Source: Erpobdella octoculata
Taxonomy: Eukaryota; Annelida; Clitellata; Hirudinida; Erpobdellidae
Assembly (NCBI GenBank): GCA_963978895.1
Contig: OZ022246.1
Location: 17,436,549-17,500,548 of the forward strand
Length of the DNA stretch: 64,000 bases
Reading direction: 5' to 3'
Shown: positions 43,965 to 56,351 of the stretch, piece after piece
How the letters are laid out: each line of letters starts with the position of its first letter
Numbering within the stretch: position 1 is the stretch's first letter
Program-made: the position numbers and the translations under genes
Notes under the pieces: generated by a model
Databases searched by the model: none
What the model was told of the DNA's origin: nothing
The model's input: the letters and a program-made list of their open reading frames with translations, nothing else

Positions 43965-45834
43965 ATGGCCATTGTCAATTCTAAAGTTGACGCTCTGCGA
44001 ACAGAACTGAGCTCTTCCTCAGCTAATCCACGCTTTTTGTGGCGCAACTTAAATACACTTCTCCACAACAATAATCATCAAAATTTCACTGACGATGAGT
44101 GCAAATTACTTGTTGACTCCTTCAACAATTATTTCATCGATAAAATCAACACCATCCACCAAAACATCAAGCAACGCCTTTCTGTGTCTACAAGCTCTCA
44201 TGGTTCTAATGTTTTTAGAGACAACTCGAATAGTATACTTTCTTTTTTCCCTGAAGTAACCCCATTAGAGGTTATCTCTATTATCAGATCTACTTGCAAT
44301 AAAACCTCTCCTCTTGATTCTTTTCCACATCAGGCCCTTCTTCATTCTTCTAACTTTCTCGCTCCTGCCATCTCAACTCTAGCTAGCCAATCTTTCTTTT
44401 GCTGAAGGAAGTTGTCCAGATTCTTTTAAGATAGCCCAAGTTCTTCCGCTACTCAAAAAACCAAACCTGGGTGTTGATAACCCGGCAAATTTTCGCTCTA
44501 TATCCAATCTATCAACGATCTCTAAAATCATTGAGCGGCTTGCACTAAAACGGCTTCAACCACACATCACTTCAAACAATAATTTCACCCCATTTCAATC
44601 AGCTTATAGACGTTTCCATTCCACAGAAACTTCTCTTTTGCACATTCTCGACTATGTCTTCAACGCCTGCAACTCTAAACAGGCCACTCTCATTGCTGGT
44701 CTTGACTTATCTGCTGCTTTTGATACCATCGACCATGGTATTTTACTAAAGCGTCTCAAAGATGATTTTGGACTCGATGGAACCGTTCTATCATGGCTTT
44801 CCTCGTACCTCACTGATTGCTCTCAATTTGTCAAACTTGGTAATTTTTCATCACCTTCTGTCAAACTTACTCATGGAGTATGCCAGGGTAGTGTTCTAGG
44901 TCCTCTTCTGTTCACAACTTACATATCACCTGTCAGCGATTTAATATCTTCGCACAACTTAGGTTATCATCATTACGCTGACGACACGCAGCTCTTCATA
45001 TCGCTCACTCCTAAACACTACTCTTCCACAATCCAAACACTCACTTCTTGCATCAACGCCATTGAATTGTGGTTTCTGCAAAATAACCTTCAGTTTAATA
45101 CCACTAAAACCGAGATATCTCTCCTCGGATCATTTCATCAAATCAACTCACTTTCACATCTTTCATCGTTACAATTGGGCTCAGAATCCGTTAATGTTTC
45201 GCCTTCTCTTAAAATTCTAGGCGTATTTTTAGATAACAAACTTACATTTTCTAACCACATCTCATCTATCATCAAATCATGCAATCACCACCTTAGAGCT
45301 ATACGTCACATTAGACCACTTCTCACTACTGAGCTCGCTAGTATGCTCATTCGCTGTCTCATACTATATAGAATTGATTATTGCAACTCAATTCTCTACA
45401 ACATCTCAGCTCACCAAACATGTCGTCTCCAAAGAATCATGAAGCGTGCTGCCAAAGTAGCTCTCAACATCCCTAGCTCAGTCCATCAACCTGCCATCAA
45501 CTTCTTCGCCAAACTACACTGGTTACCTATCCCCTATCGCATCCATTTCAAAATAACACTCATAACCTACAAAACCCTTGCCACTTCATCTCCTATATAC
45601 CTACACAAACTCCTAACTGCAAGATCTATTTCTAAACAACTTCGCTCTACATCCTCCCTTCATCTTCTACAAAAAACTACAATCAACAAAATCTCTAGGC
45701 GTGGCTTTTGCCACGCTGCCCCAGCTGTTTGGAACTCTCTTCCTCCGGATATTAGGAACTCTCCAAACGTCAAAATTTTTAAATCTAAACTTAAGAGTCA
45801 TTACTTCAATATTAGTCTAAAGGAACCTTCGTAA
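43965..45834 (+). pseudogene. L2/CR1-like LINE reverse transcriptase ORF, C-terminal part
   Basis: Frame 43965-44405 (NPRFLWRNLNTLLH, SPLDSFPHQAL) shifts at about 44395 into the frame ending at 45834. RT blocks in order: VLPLLKKPNL, FRSISNLSTISKIIERLA, FTPFQSAYRRFHSTETSLLH, AGLDLSAAFDTIDHGILL (first catalytic D), GVCQGSVLGPLLF and YHHYADDTQLFI (catalytic YADD intact). The C-terminal region has RLQRIMKRAAKVALNIP and KLHWLPIPYRIHFKI, typical of the L2/CR1 group. The endonuclease domain is missing by 5' truncation. Only one frame break is seen in 1.87 kb, so the copy is moderately young. Confidence 0.85.
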
Positions 45835-45867
45835 GCGCCTCAGACTTTCTTGGCGCTCTATAAATAA

Positions 45868-46066
<199 letters not shown>

Positions 46067-46083
46067 GTTTTATTACTATTTAG

Positions 46084-46305
46084 AGAACCATAAAGTTTAA
46101 GAGTTAAATCAAAAGAATACCATTGTTTATTAATTAAAGGCTTACATTTATTAATGGCTAAAGCTTCTTTTAATTTTACCTTAATGGGTTGATTTTCTTT
46201 CATTAGTATACTGGTGTTATCAATTAGAAATTTATGTGATGGTTTGATTGAATGTTGTGTTGACATATGTTGGTATATGGCACCACTTTGACAATGCATA
46301 GTCAA
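46084..46305 (-). pseudogene. Penelope-like endonuclease C-terminal fragment
   Basis: Minus-strand frame with CQSGAIYQHMSTQHSIKPSH, then KVKLKEALAINKCKPLINKQ, the C-terminal part of a Penelope-type GIY-YIG endonuclease (RLKIxEAxxIxxxKPxxN). The frame then enters the LINE's ATT tail, so the fragment was cut by the LINE insertion or lies by chance beside it. Confidence 0.65.
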
Positions 46306-46344
46306 TCTACGAGACTATATATATATATATAAAGATCAAAGAGG

Positions 46345-46846
46345 CTTTGTTGATCTTGAGACACCGCCCCACGATCAATGTTCAAGATGATCGTTTCAAT
46401 CGAACTTTATTGTTACAATATGGACGCGGTCCGACTGATCATGTTGTGACAAATAACACCATGCTCAACTCGAGGAAACAAACGATCTCTTCCGATAACA
46501 TGGGTGGCAACTCGACGACAAGTTTACCTGCTTCTGTAACTTGTCATCAGCGTACAAGTGATGTGCAAGACAATACTCGTAATAGATCCGTAGACTCTCA
46601 TACCTCGGATCTACCACTTACAAAAGTCAGTTGTTGTATCTCTCGTGGTGACATACCCGTCACCCTGTCTACAACTGAAAACGAGTCTGATGTGGACGAT
46701 CAAGTCTTCATGATGGCTCTGGACGGCACAGAATTGTCCCTCATTTTTTGCGTTTCTGTCGGCCGTGACAGCGGATCTCATTCGCTGAGCGCTGGCAATC
46801 AAAGGCGCCACACTTCAGTTCATTCTTTTGGATCGCGCCGTCGGCC
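46345..46846 (+). pseudogene. Penelope-like endonuclease tail fragment
   Basis: Frame KIKEALLILRHRPTINVQDD then RFNRTLLLQYGRG, the same C-terminal endonuclease motif in the opposite orientation, followed by a serine/threonine-rich tail of no known domain. It is joined to the truncated 3' part of a Helitron at about 46848. Confidence 0.65.
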
Positions 46847-46847
46847 T

Positions 46848-48253
46848 GATTCCCATTTTTACAGGCCTAGAAGTTCTATATACTTGATGAAAAACTTCGG
46901 CTCGTCCCACCTTGACCTCAGGTTTGGCCCGGCCAAACTGAAGACCCTAAAATCACTAAAATATCCATATACTTGGTGAAAAGCCTCGGCCCGTCCCACT
47001 TTGATTTAAGGTTTGGCCTGGACCGTGTGAAGACTCTAAAATAACGGCTTGGCCCGGCCGATGATAAACTGGACTTAGCTACTTTTAACCGGCACAAAAC
47101 TTCAAAATACTAATTTTTACATTTGTAGCACTTACAGTTTGTGAGTAGCAGTTATTTTGAAATCAAATAACTTTTATTTCCACACCACATTTGAGGTCCT
47201 GGAAACCAAATTTTCAAAAAACGCTAAAACACGTATTTCATTATTTTTGGAGTAGAAACTAAATACTAATTTTTACTTCCGTAGCATTAACAGTTTTTGA
47301 GTAGCAGCTACTTTAAAAACCAAATAACCCAAAAAATGATGAAACATGTATATCTTTTTTTTTTGAGTAGATACTAAGTATTAATTTTATATCTGTGGCA
47401 ATTACAATTGTTGAATAGCAGTTACTTTAAAAACCAAATAACCCTATTTTCCACCCCACATTTTAAGTCCTGGAAACCAAATTTTCAAAAAATTGTGAAA
47501 CCCGTATATCATTATTTTTAGAGTAGAAACTAAATTCTAATTTTTACTTTTGTAACATTTACAGTTTTTGAGTAGAAGCTACTTTAAAAACCAAATAACC
47601 CAATTTTCCAACCCACATTTGAGGTCCGGGAAACCAAATTTGTAAAAAATGGTGAAACACGTGTATATCTTTATTTTTAAAAAAGAAACTAAATAATAAT
47701 TTTTACATCTGTGGTATTTACTGTTTTTGAGTAGCAGTTACTATAAAAGACAATTAGCCCTATTTTCCACCCCACATTTGAAGTCCTGGAAACCAAATTT
47801 TCAAAAAATGCTAAAACACGTATTTCATTATTTTTGGAGTAGAAACTAAATACTAATTTTTACTCTTGTAGCATTAAAAGTTTTTGAGTAGAAGCTACTT
47901 TAAAAACCAAATAACACAATTTTCCATCCCACATTTGAAGTCAGGTAAACCGAATTTTCAAAAAATGTTGAAACACGTATCTTTTTATTTTTCAAAAAGA
48001 ATCTATATACCAAATTTCAAAATCTCCTCATTTTTGGTTTTCGAGATATACATTGTTTTAGAAAAAAGTTTGTTTTCCAGTTTTTTCCCCTCAGGAGCAA
48101 AATTTTCAAAAATTCTTTCTTAGCGGATGTTTACGCAATAAAAGTAATATAAGTTCCAAATTTCACGTTCCTAGGATGAGGTGTTTGAGCTCGGCGTTGA
48201 TTATCAGTCAGTCAGTCAGTCAGCCAGTCAGGACATGTTCTTTTATATATATA
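46848..48253 (-). mobile_element. Helitron-like element, family H-CTGA, copy 4 (3' truncated)
   Basis: Minus-strand element with its 5' end in TATATATAAAAGAACATGTC at about 48253, six or seven tandem units, and the GGGCCG-rich part cut at about 46848 so that the CTAG end is missing. Another Helitron (48254-50718) abuts its 5' end exactly. Confidence 0.8.
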
Positions 48254-48266
48254 CCAGCAGTTGACG

Positions 48267-48288
48267 CACGCTTCGCGCGCGAAGCGTG
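48267..48288. repeat. 22-bp palindrome, Helitron 3' hairpin
   Basis: CACGCTTCGCG followed by its exact reverse complement. Helitrons carry a hairpin shortly before CTRR; here it lies 10 bp inside. The same palindrome occurs at 50733-50754. Confidence 0.9.
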
Positions 48289-48794
48289 TGAGTTTTTATA
48301 TATTAGTCGCACTCAAAACGCACTCTAAGCACAAAAACAACACCAATGCACTAATATAGTAATAACTTAACGCACGCTTTGCAAGCGAAGCGTGTGACTG
48401 AAATAGTTAGTAGCAGATGATTTTTCACTTGGACACGTTTTGGAATGGTCTTCTATTTGATTGAATGATTTAGGAAAAAATGTCTACGTAAAAAAACCCT
48501 TTAATCGGCAAATTGGAAAAAACAGCCTACGAAAAAAACCATGTTAAATGGGTGATAGTGAAAAAACCGCCTATGAAAAACACTATTTATTTGTTGTTAT
48601 CGGAAAAACAGCCTACGAAAAAAACAACAATTAATGGGTGATAGTGAAAAATCGCCTACGAAATGAACAACATATTTTGGGTGATAGTGAAAAAAAAGCC
48701 TAAGAAACAACACAACTTTTAATGGCTGATAATAAAAAAATACGCCTACAAAACCCAATCTTCAATGGCTGATATTGGGAAAACCCGCCGATGT

Positions 48795-49791
48795 AGGGGA
48801 GATGGGGGCTTTTTGATCTCTTTTGAGGTTTTTTGGCGATAACAGTCAAGCCGTTCAAAAAATCTACTTTTTTTTTTGTTAATTACAGAGAGGAACATCT
48901 CTTCTATGTATTCAATTAAGTTTGACATTTTATAATGTAAGAGAACTATTTTTAAATTGAACTTTGGTGCAAGCCCTAAAAAAGATCAAAGTGCCCCGCA
49001 TATGGGGCACTATGATCCCCCCCATGGGGCACATTGATCCTAGGTAAAATTCAGTACGATCCCACATCCAGTTCTCTCAAAAAACACATGAAAACAGGTA
49101 TAATAGCTTTTATTAATAATAATAATCATTAATGTTATATAAATTCAACACATGTTAGGAAAAATGGATAAATCTCCTGCAAAGACCAAGTGACGACTGG
49201 CTCGAGCAGTCCCGCCACGATGAATTGGGTCTGGAAGTTTACAAACAATATCATCCTTTTCAAATTGGAATAATTCATCATTTGCACAAATGAAAATGAC
49301 AAATTATAGGACTACACTAAACCTCCAATGCCCGGAGAATGCGTACATTTAGTATCCTAGTACAAGGGGCACTTTGATCAACAGATCAACGTACCCCATA
49401 TTGGTACAGATCAAAGAGCCCCTATGACATGGACTACGCTATAAATGGCGATATCTCATCAATAAATGTTGTTTGAGAATTAAAGTATGCCATAAAATAA
49501 GCATTAGATATGCGTTTATACAATCCAAAATTAATTTTCCCGAAAAAATGTTTATTTAATTTGTAATTACAGAAACTCAACTGTTGTGAAGATGTACTTT
49601 TCTCCGGTCAAATCAAACTTTCGTATTTATCAACTTTCAGCGGCGGATTGTTGAAAAGAAAATAGGACTAAAAATTGTACGGAAACAAATACAAACCATA
49701 AACAATTTTTTTAATTTTTTTAATTCAGAAATTATTACGTTATTGCCAAAAGATCAATGTGCCCCAGAGATCAAAAAGCCCCCATCTCCCC
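48795..49791. mobile_element. TIR element W (997 bp), TA target
   Basis: Inverted ends GGGGAGATGGGGGCTTTTTG continue ATCTCT (26 bp perfect). TA flanks both sides, and the paralogous Helitron at 51063-51075 has the empty site GCCGATGTACTAC. Words of the type GGGGCACNNTGATC or its complement recur at least eight times near both ends. No transposase ORF. Confidence 0.9.
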
Positions 49792-50719
49792 TACTATATA
49801 ATGAGTTATGACGTATGCTCAAATTATATTCGCAAAGCGTTAAACTTTCGCGGCTAATAACTTTTTATTTAATATATTAATATATTATATATAATGTATT
49901 AAAATAAATAATGTCGTTAATAATAATTTCATTAAATATATCTACAAAGCGTCGAACTTTCCAATAATAGGAATAATATTAGCAAATTAGTTAGTTTTCG
50001 TAAATAATAATAATATTATTAATTAAAATAAAAGGAATAATAATTCCAAAATAGTAAAATGTCCTTAATAATAATTTCATTAAATGTATCCGCAAAGCAT
50101 CGAACTTTCCAATAATCGGAATAATATTAGCAAAATAGTTAATCTTCGTTAATAATAATTTCATTAAATATATCCGCAAAGCGTTAAACTTTCACGGCTA
50201 ATAACTTTTTATTTAAATATGCAAAATAGTAAATTGTCGTTAATAATAATTTACAACTTGTATAAAATTGGGAAAAACCCGCCGACTTCATTGGCTAAAA
50301 TTGATAAAAACCGCTGACAAAATAAACACAAAATTCCATTGTTAGCATCGACGATCGTGCGCCAACTCCTACTTATTTATTTATTTTATTTTGTTTATAT
50401 TGAGTGATGACGTAGGCTATTTTTTTTATACATTATTATTATTATTCATTTTTTCGCTTCGAAGGTCGTCCACCATATATTTTTTTATGTTGTTTATATT
50501 CAGCGATGACGTACGATGCATTATATATATCCGCAAAGCGTAGAACTTTCGCGGCTAATAACTTTTTATTTAAACATTTTAGCAAAAAAGTGCCCTAACA
50601 AACCGTGTTCAGCGTCTCATAATCTATCAACGTGAGTTTTTTCAGACCGGTAGATGCTAATCGGGTGACATAATACATAATACATACATATTACATCATT
50701 GCGCTTTTATAGTAGGGAA

Positions 50720-51838
50720 CCAGCACATGACGCACGCTTCGCGCGCGAAGCGTGTGAGTTTTGACATAATAATAGTAAAGGTGGTCGCACTCAAATTGCA
50801 CTCTAAGATCAAAAACAACACCAATGCGCTATTATAGTAATAACTTTACGCACGCTTCGCCAGTAGCAGATGATTTTTCACTTAAACACGATTTGGAATG
50901 GTATTCTCTTAGATTGTATGATTTTGGAAAAACTGCTTACAAAAAAAAACTTTAACGGGAGATATTGGGAAAAACAGCCTACGATAAACACATTATTTAA
51001 TGGCTGATAATGAAAAAACCGTCTACGAAAAAACCCAAACTTTAATGGCTGATATTGGGAAAACCCGCCGATGTACTACTTCGGCGATTTATTTATTTTC
51101 AACTTGTTTATATTGAGTTATGACGTATGCAAAGCGTCGAACTTTCCAATAATAGGAATAATAATAAAAAAATTATAGTTAATTTTCGCAAATAATATTA
51201 TTATCAATAATTAAAATAAGAAGAATAATAATTACAAATTAGAAAAATGTCGTTAATAATTTCATTGAATATATCCGCAAAGCGTCGAACTTTCCAATAT
51301 TAATATCATTAATAATTAAAATAAGAGGAATAATAATTGCAAAATAGTAAAATGTCGTTAATAATAATTTCATTAAATGTATCCGCAAAGCGTAGAAGTT
51401 TCCAATAATAATATTATTATTAATTAAAATAAGAGGAATAATAATTACAAATTAGAAAAATGTCGTTAATAAATTCATTGAATATATCCGCAAAGCGTCG
51501 AACTTTCCAATAATAATATCATTAATAATTAAAATAAGAGGAATAATAATTGCCAAATAGTAAAATGTCGTTAATAATAATTTACAACTTGTTTAAAATT
51601 GGGGAAAACCCGCCGACTACTACTTCGGTGAATTGTTTATATTCAGCGATGACGTACGATGCATTATATATATCCGCATAGCTTAAACTTTCGCGGCTAA
51701 TAACTTTTTATTTAAACATTTTAGCAAAGAAGTGCCATAACAAACCTAATCTATCAACGTGAGTTTTTTCAGACCTGCAGATGCTAATCGGGTGACATAA
51801 TACATAATAAATACATCATTGCGCTTTTCTAGTAGGGA
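50720..51838 (-). mobile_element. Helitron-like element, family H-TCCC, copy 2
   Basis: Minus strand: 5' TCCCTACTAGAAAAGCGC at 51838, 3' GTCATGTGCTGG|T at 50720, with the 22-bp palindrome at 50733-50754. It directly abuts copy 1, separated by a single base, head to tail. Confidence 0.8.
50733..50754. repeat. 22-bp palindrome, Helitron 3' hairpin (second copy)
   Basis: Same sequence as 48267-48288, 9-10 bp inside the CTGG end of copy 2. Confidence 0.9.
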
Positions 51839-52360
51839 TCGTAGATGCTTTTTCAATTGGAAACGTTGCGGAATGGTCTTCTCTTTGAATGGCTAAATTT
51901 GAAAAAACCGCCTACGAAAAAAACAACCTTTATTGGCTGATATTGGAAAAACCGCCTACAAACAAAACCACCTTTATTTATTTTTAACTTGTTTATAATG
52001 TGTGATGACGTAATCTCAAAATTATAGGAAAAACACGCCTTCGGTGATTTGTTTATTTTCGTCTTCTTTATATTGTTTGATGACGTAATCTCAAAATTTT
52101 TGGGAAAACCCGCCTTCGGTGATTAGATTATTTTCAACTCGTTTATATTCAGCGATGACGTACGATGCATTATATATATCCGCATAGCGTTGAACTTTCG
52201 CGGCTAATAACTTTTTATTTAAACATTTTAGCAAAAAAGTGCCCTAACAAACCGTGTTCAGCGTCTCATAATCTATCAACGTGAGTTTTTTCAGACCTGC
52301 AGATGCTAATCGGGTGACATAATACATACATATTACATCATTGCGCTTTTATAGTAGGGA
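51839..52360 (-). mobile_element. Helitron-like element, family H-TCCC, copy 3 (3' truncated)
   Basis: 5' TCCCTACTATAAAAGCGC at 52360; the segment lacks the palindrome and CTGG end and runs straight into the 5' end of copy 2. It completes a three-member tandem array. Confidence 0.7.
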
Positions 52361-52373
52361 ATAAGACTCTAAT

Positions 52374-52392
52374 AGGAATCGAACCCACGTGT
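52374..52392 (-). mobile_element. SINE-like fragment with Pol III B box
   Basis: Minus strand GTGGGTTCGATTCC matches the B box (GGTTCGANNCC). No A box beside it, so only a fragment. Confidence 0.45.
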
Positions 52393-52400
52393 CTACGGCA

Positions 52401-52928
<528 letters not shown>

Positions 52929-53046
52929 TCATTGAACTTTGTCGCCCATTTTGCATTCAACAGTTTCTTGTATAAACCTTGCAAAACAACAATATCTTTC
53001 CTTTCTGAAACTACACCAAGCAACGTTTTAAAATCTTTATTTTTCC

Positions 53047-53092
53047 AGCTGACTGGCCAGTTTTGGTTAATTATTTAACCACCTTCAGAGCT
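53047..53092 (-). ncRNA. Decayed hammerhead-ribozyme-like fold
   Basis: Minus strand: AGCT, CTGAAGG, T, stem GGTTAA/TTAACC with a 4-base loop, AAAA, CTGGCCAG, TC, AGCT. The geometry equals the two hammerheads below but two core positions differ (CUGANGA reads CTGAAGG, GAAA reads AAAA), so it should be inactive. Confidence 0.5.
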
Positions 53093-54478
53093 TCATTTAT
53101 AATAATAAAACGGTATATATATAATAAACCTCGAATGTACGTGAGATACGTTGATGATATATTTGTTCTGTGTGATGACTGCGATCAACTTCAGGAATTG
53201 AAGAGCAAATTCGAGAGCAATTCTGTTTTGAAACTTGAACTCAGTTATGAAAATAAATTGCCTTTTTTAGACTTACTTGTAACAACGGCAGATAAATGTT
53301 TAAAATTAAATCCATACAAAAAACCTACAAATCACTGAGAAACTTTGAACGCCGATGGTTTTTGCCCTGAGAGATACAAAGTTAGTGTTATTCTGAACAT
53401 GCTACACAGAGCCCGTCAATCTACTGATTGTCTAGAGGAACTTCAAATAGAAATTCAAAAAATTAAAGAAATACTCATTAATAATAACTTCACAAACAGA
53501 ATGGTTGATGATGTCACAAAAAAATTTCTTGATGCTAGTTTGAAAATGGACAAATTCAGTGATAATCCAAAGAAGGCCATAAACGTTTATTATAAAGCCC
53601 AAATGCACAGAAATTATATAGTTGACGAAAACATAATAAAAAATATAGTCAAAACTCAAGTGAAAGTTATTGATACGTTAAACTATGAAATTAAACTTAA
53701 TGTATACTACAAACCAAAAACATCCCACTCCATGGTTATGCGTAACAATATTTCTAACTGTAAAAAGCATTTGCAACGGAAAAATGTTATCTACAGGTTC
53801 ACATGTCCCTGTGATCATGCAACATATATTGGCTCTACCCGAACGTCTTTATCACGAAGGTTGACTATGCATTTGCAAGGTGGAGGTATCATGAAGCATT
53901 TCTGTGAAAAACACCATAAGCAGTTATCTAGACAAATCTTTGTGGATAACACTGAAATAATAGAAACTTTTAACAATCCGAGACGATTAAGGGTGGCAGA
54001 GGCTTTGTTGATCCAGGAACAAAAACCGGCAATTAACATTCAAGATAACAATTTCACTCACATTTTGAAGTTGTTTGATGGCCCAATTGTTCCAAAATTT
54101 GGAATTGAATCAAACGTCAATAAAGGAATGAATATTAATAGATTGATGGAAGGAGATAAACATAAAACAGAGATGACGAACAGGGATCCAAAAACGAAAC
54201 TTCTTGAAACAAAGGTAAATAACTGGCAGCATTCATCTGACGTTTCAGTTGGAGAGGCTAGTAATAATTGTGACTCTAAAATTCTAGAGCCCAAACCACT
54301 CCTCTACGATAATCTCAACAAGAATAAAACGAGCGTGAAATTTGAAAATGATTTGTCCGAAAGAAGAGAACAAAGTGATTGCTGCGAGAAAGAAATTGAT
54401 ATGGTGACCGATGAAGATATACTCAACGTCAACTTGGCGTTTATCAATTTTTTTATGGTGCCCTCGATTTTGCGGTAA
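53063..54478 (+). pseudogene. Penelope-like element 1: RT end and GIY-YIG endonuclease
   Basis: Frame 53063-53338 gives the end of RT: MYVRYVDDIFVLCDDCDQL (YVDD box) and LPFLDLLVT. A TGA at about 53336 and a frame change lead to 53345-54478: FCPERYKVSVILNMLHRARQ, a thumb-like helical region, then the GIY-YIG endonuclease: VIYRFTCPCDHATYIGSTRT with SLSRRLTMHLQ, EKHHKQL and RRLRVAEALLIQEQKPAINI. A long C-terminal extension rich in charged and polar residues follows. The catalytic R of GIY-YIG (R after STRTSLS) and the E of VAEAL are kept. Most of RT is missing upstream (5' truncated or deleted). Penelope-like elements copy through target-primed reverse transcription. Confidence 0.85.
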
Positions 54479-54514
54479 TTGAAAGACGTGAGACTTGTTT
54501 CAGATGTTTTATTT

Positions 54515-54558
54515 GGCTTACTGCAGTTTCGGAAATCCTTTTCCATCTTCAGAGCCCA
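54515..54558 (-). ncRNA. Hammerhead ribozyme (Penelope-associated), HHR-2
   Basis: Minus strand: GGGCT (stem I), CTGAAGA (core CUGANGA), T, stem II GGAAA-AGGA-TTTCC, GAAA (core), short stem III CTGCAG, TA, AGCC (stem I). The predicted cleavage is after GUA. An unpaired U between the core and stem II is shared with the other two folds. Location is 40 bp past the Penelope 1 ORF, on the opposite strand. Confidence 0.75.
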
Positions 54559-54955
54559 AAGTAATAAACTAAAAGTCAGCGTAAAATAAGAAACGGAAGC
54601 AAGACGAATCAAAACAAGTTAAATTAAATTAAATTAGAGTTCGAAACAAATTAAATTAAATTCCATTAGAGTGCAAAAGTAAAACGAAAACGAGATTACT
54701 TCAAATTAAGTAAACGGGTGAGCGCTAAAGCACGAACGCGACAACTTAAAGGTGAGATAGCTAGACGAGGTGAATAGCTGTAGTTGTAGGTGTGTGTGCG
54801 AATATGGGAAGGGGAGATAGTGTACGAGAAACGTCTTGTAGGTAGAATTGGTAAAATTTATAGGTGTACAAATGGTGTATGGCGCGGGCGGTGTACAAAT
54901 TAATGAAGTATAAATAGGAAAGAGTAACAGTATGTGTGTGGTAAGAAATAATGTT

Positions 54956-55666
54956 TTATTTGTGTCGATTACGACGCGAAGTAATGTTAGGGTTATTAAT
55001 AATGTCAGAAGAGATATGTGTATTAGGAGAGCTTGTGTTCGCGGAAACGAGTGAATAATCGACAATACATTGAGTGGTAGTTTGTTCTGTGGAAGTGAAA
55101 AGTGAAGAGATATCGACGATCGTGGGGTCGGATGAGTAGTCGACGATGCATTGAGTGGTAGTATGGTCTGGGGGAGTGGAAGGTGAAGAGATAGCGACGA
55201 TCGTGGCGTCAGGGTCAGAAGCAGGTGTCGGAGGGTGCGAAGGAAACGTGGTGGGAAGCTGCGGAGGAAGACAAGGTGCGGTGGTAGAAGCAATACTTGG
55301 TTCGAGTGTGGAAGTTTGGCTGTTATCAATGGGTGGGTGTTCTGTGGTCGAACTCGGTTTAGGCTCGCGTAGACTGTAGCCATGAAGTGAAGGGACCGAG
55401 GTGAGAACAGTACATGAAGTTGTTGAACTAGAGTGTGTGTTCGATGGATGTGGAGGTGCGTGTCCGTTGCAGTGACGAAACAATTGCAATGTCTGGTCGA
55501 AGTTTTCGTCTTGGACGTTCATCGTGGGTTTTATCTGCAATATGTATAGAGCTTCGAGAATCTTCAGTCGAACAGGATTGCCAGAGTACGTAAGCACGCT
55601 AGTATTTGAATCAGTAATGTTTTGTTTTTTTTTTTGTTTTTTGTTTTCGGGCTCTGATGATGACAA
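54956..55666 (-). pseudogene. Penelope-like element 2: endonuclease tail and low-complexity extension
   Basis: Frame starts MSSSEPENKKQKKKQ, passes VLTYSGNPVRLKILEALYIL and QIKPTMNVQDENFDQTLQLF, the C-terminal GIY-YIG endonuclease motif, then a long serine/threonine/proline-rich tail. The catalytic GIY-YIG part is missing. The start overlaps the antisense of hammerhead HHR-1. A duplicated stretch near 55050-55180 (GACGATGCATTGAGTGGTAG) encodes a repeated tail module (TTTQCIVDYS). Confidence 0.7.
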
Positions 55667-55691
55667 ACTAACTGTCGAAACGCGTTAGCCC
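55649..55691 (+). ncRNA. Hammerhead ribozyme (Penelope-associated), HHR-1
   Basis: Plus strand: GGGCT (stem I), CTGATGA (core), T, stem II GACA-aactaac-TGTC, GAAA (core), minimal stem III CGCG, TT, AGCCC (stem I, exact complement of GGGCT). Predicted cleavage after GUU. The core bases are all canonical; stem III is only one or two pairs, as known for Penelope hammerheads. Confidence 0.8.
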
Positions 55692-55892
55692 TGTTTATAA
55701 CTTTAAACTTATAAGTTACACCTTTTAGTTTATTTTATTTATTTTATAACATAAGTGTCTTTTTAAATTTTTTACAAATAAACGTAAATACGGCTACAAA
55801 CAAGGAATTCGTTATGTGCGTATGTATGTGTGTATGTATGTATGTGTATGTGTATATATATATATATATATACATATCTACACATATATATG

Positions 55893-55972
<80 letters not shown>

Positions 55973-55987
55973 AATATATATAATAAA
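55692..55987. repeat. Spacer with compound TG/TA microsatellite
   Basis: Includes ATGT-rich run (55814-55856) and (TA)n at 55896-55966. The sequence GTATGTATGTGTATG...ACATATCTACACATATATA recurs at 56185-56262. Confidence 0.8.
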
Positions 55988-56255
55988 TCTATATATATAA
56001 AAATGAATGTTTGTATATGTTCATGTCCTTTATGCATTGCTACACCATTCATCCGATCGTAATGAAATTTTCACACAACCTTGAGAGTCAAGGGGAATCA
56101 AATATAGAAAAAAAATTTTTGAAATCCGTCACAAAATGAGCGGAGCGGAGCGGGTGAGCGAGCGGGAACTATATATATATATGTATGTGCGTATGTATGT
56201 GTATGTATGTATGTGTATGTGTATATATATATATACATATCTACACATATATATG

Positions 56256-56351
<96 letters not shown>

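Larger units (their letters stand above)
48254..50718 (-). mobile_element. Helitron-like element, family H-TCCC, copy 1 (contains element W)
   Basis: Minus strand: 5' TCCCTACTATAAAAGCGC at 50718, 3' ...GTCAACTGCTGG|T at 48254 (CTGG fits CTRR). A 22-bp perfect palindrome lies just before the 3' end. The body is a set of loosely repeated words (AACTTTCGCGGCTAATAACT, CCGCAAAGCG, GGCTGATATTGGGAAAA). A 1.0-kb TIR element W is inserted at 48795. No ORF. Confidence 0.8.

Noticed and set aside
54706..55383. 225-residue minus-strand ORF rich in L, S and T
   Set aside because: Out of frame with the Penelope 2 tail on the same strand and low in complexity.
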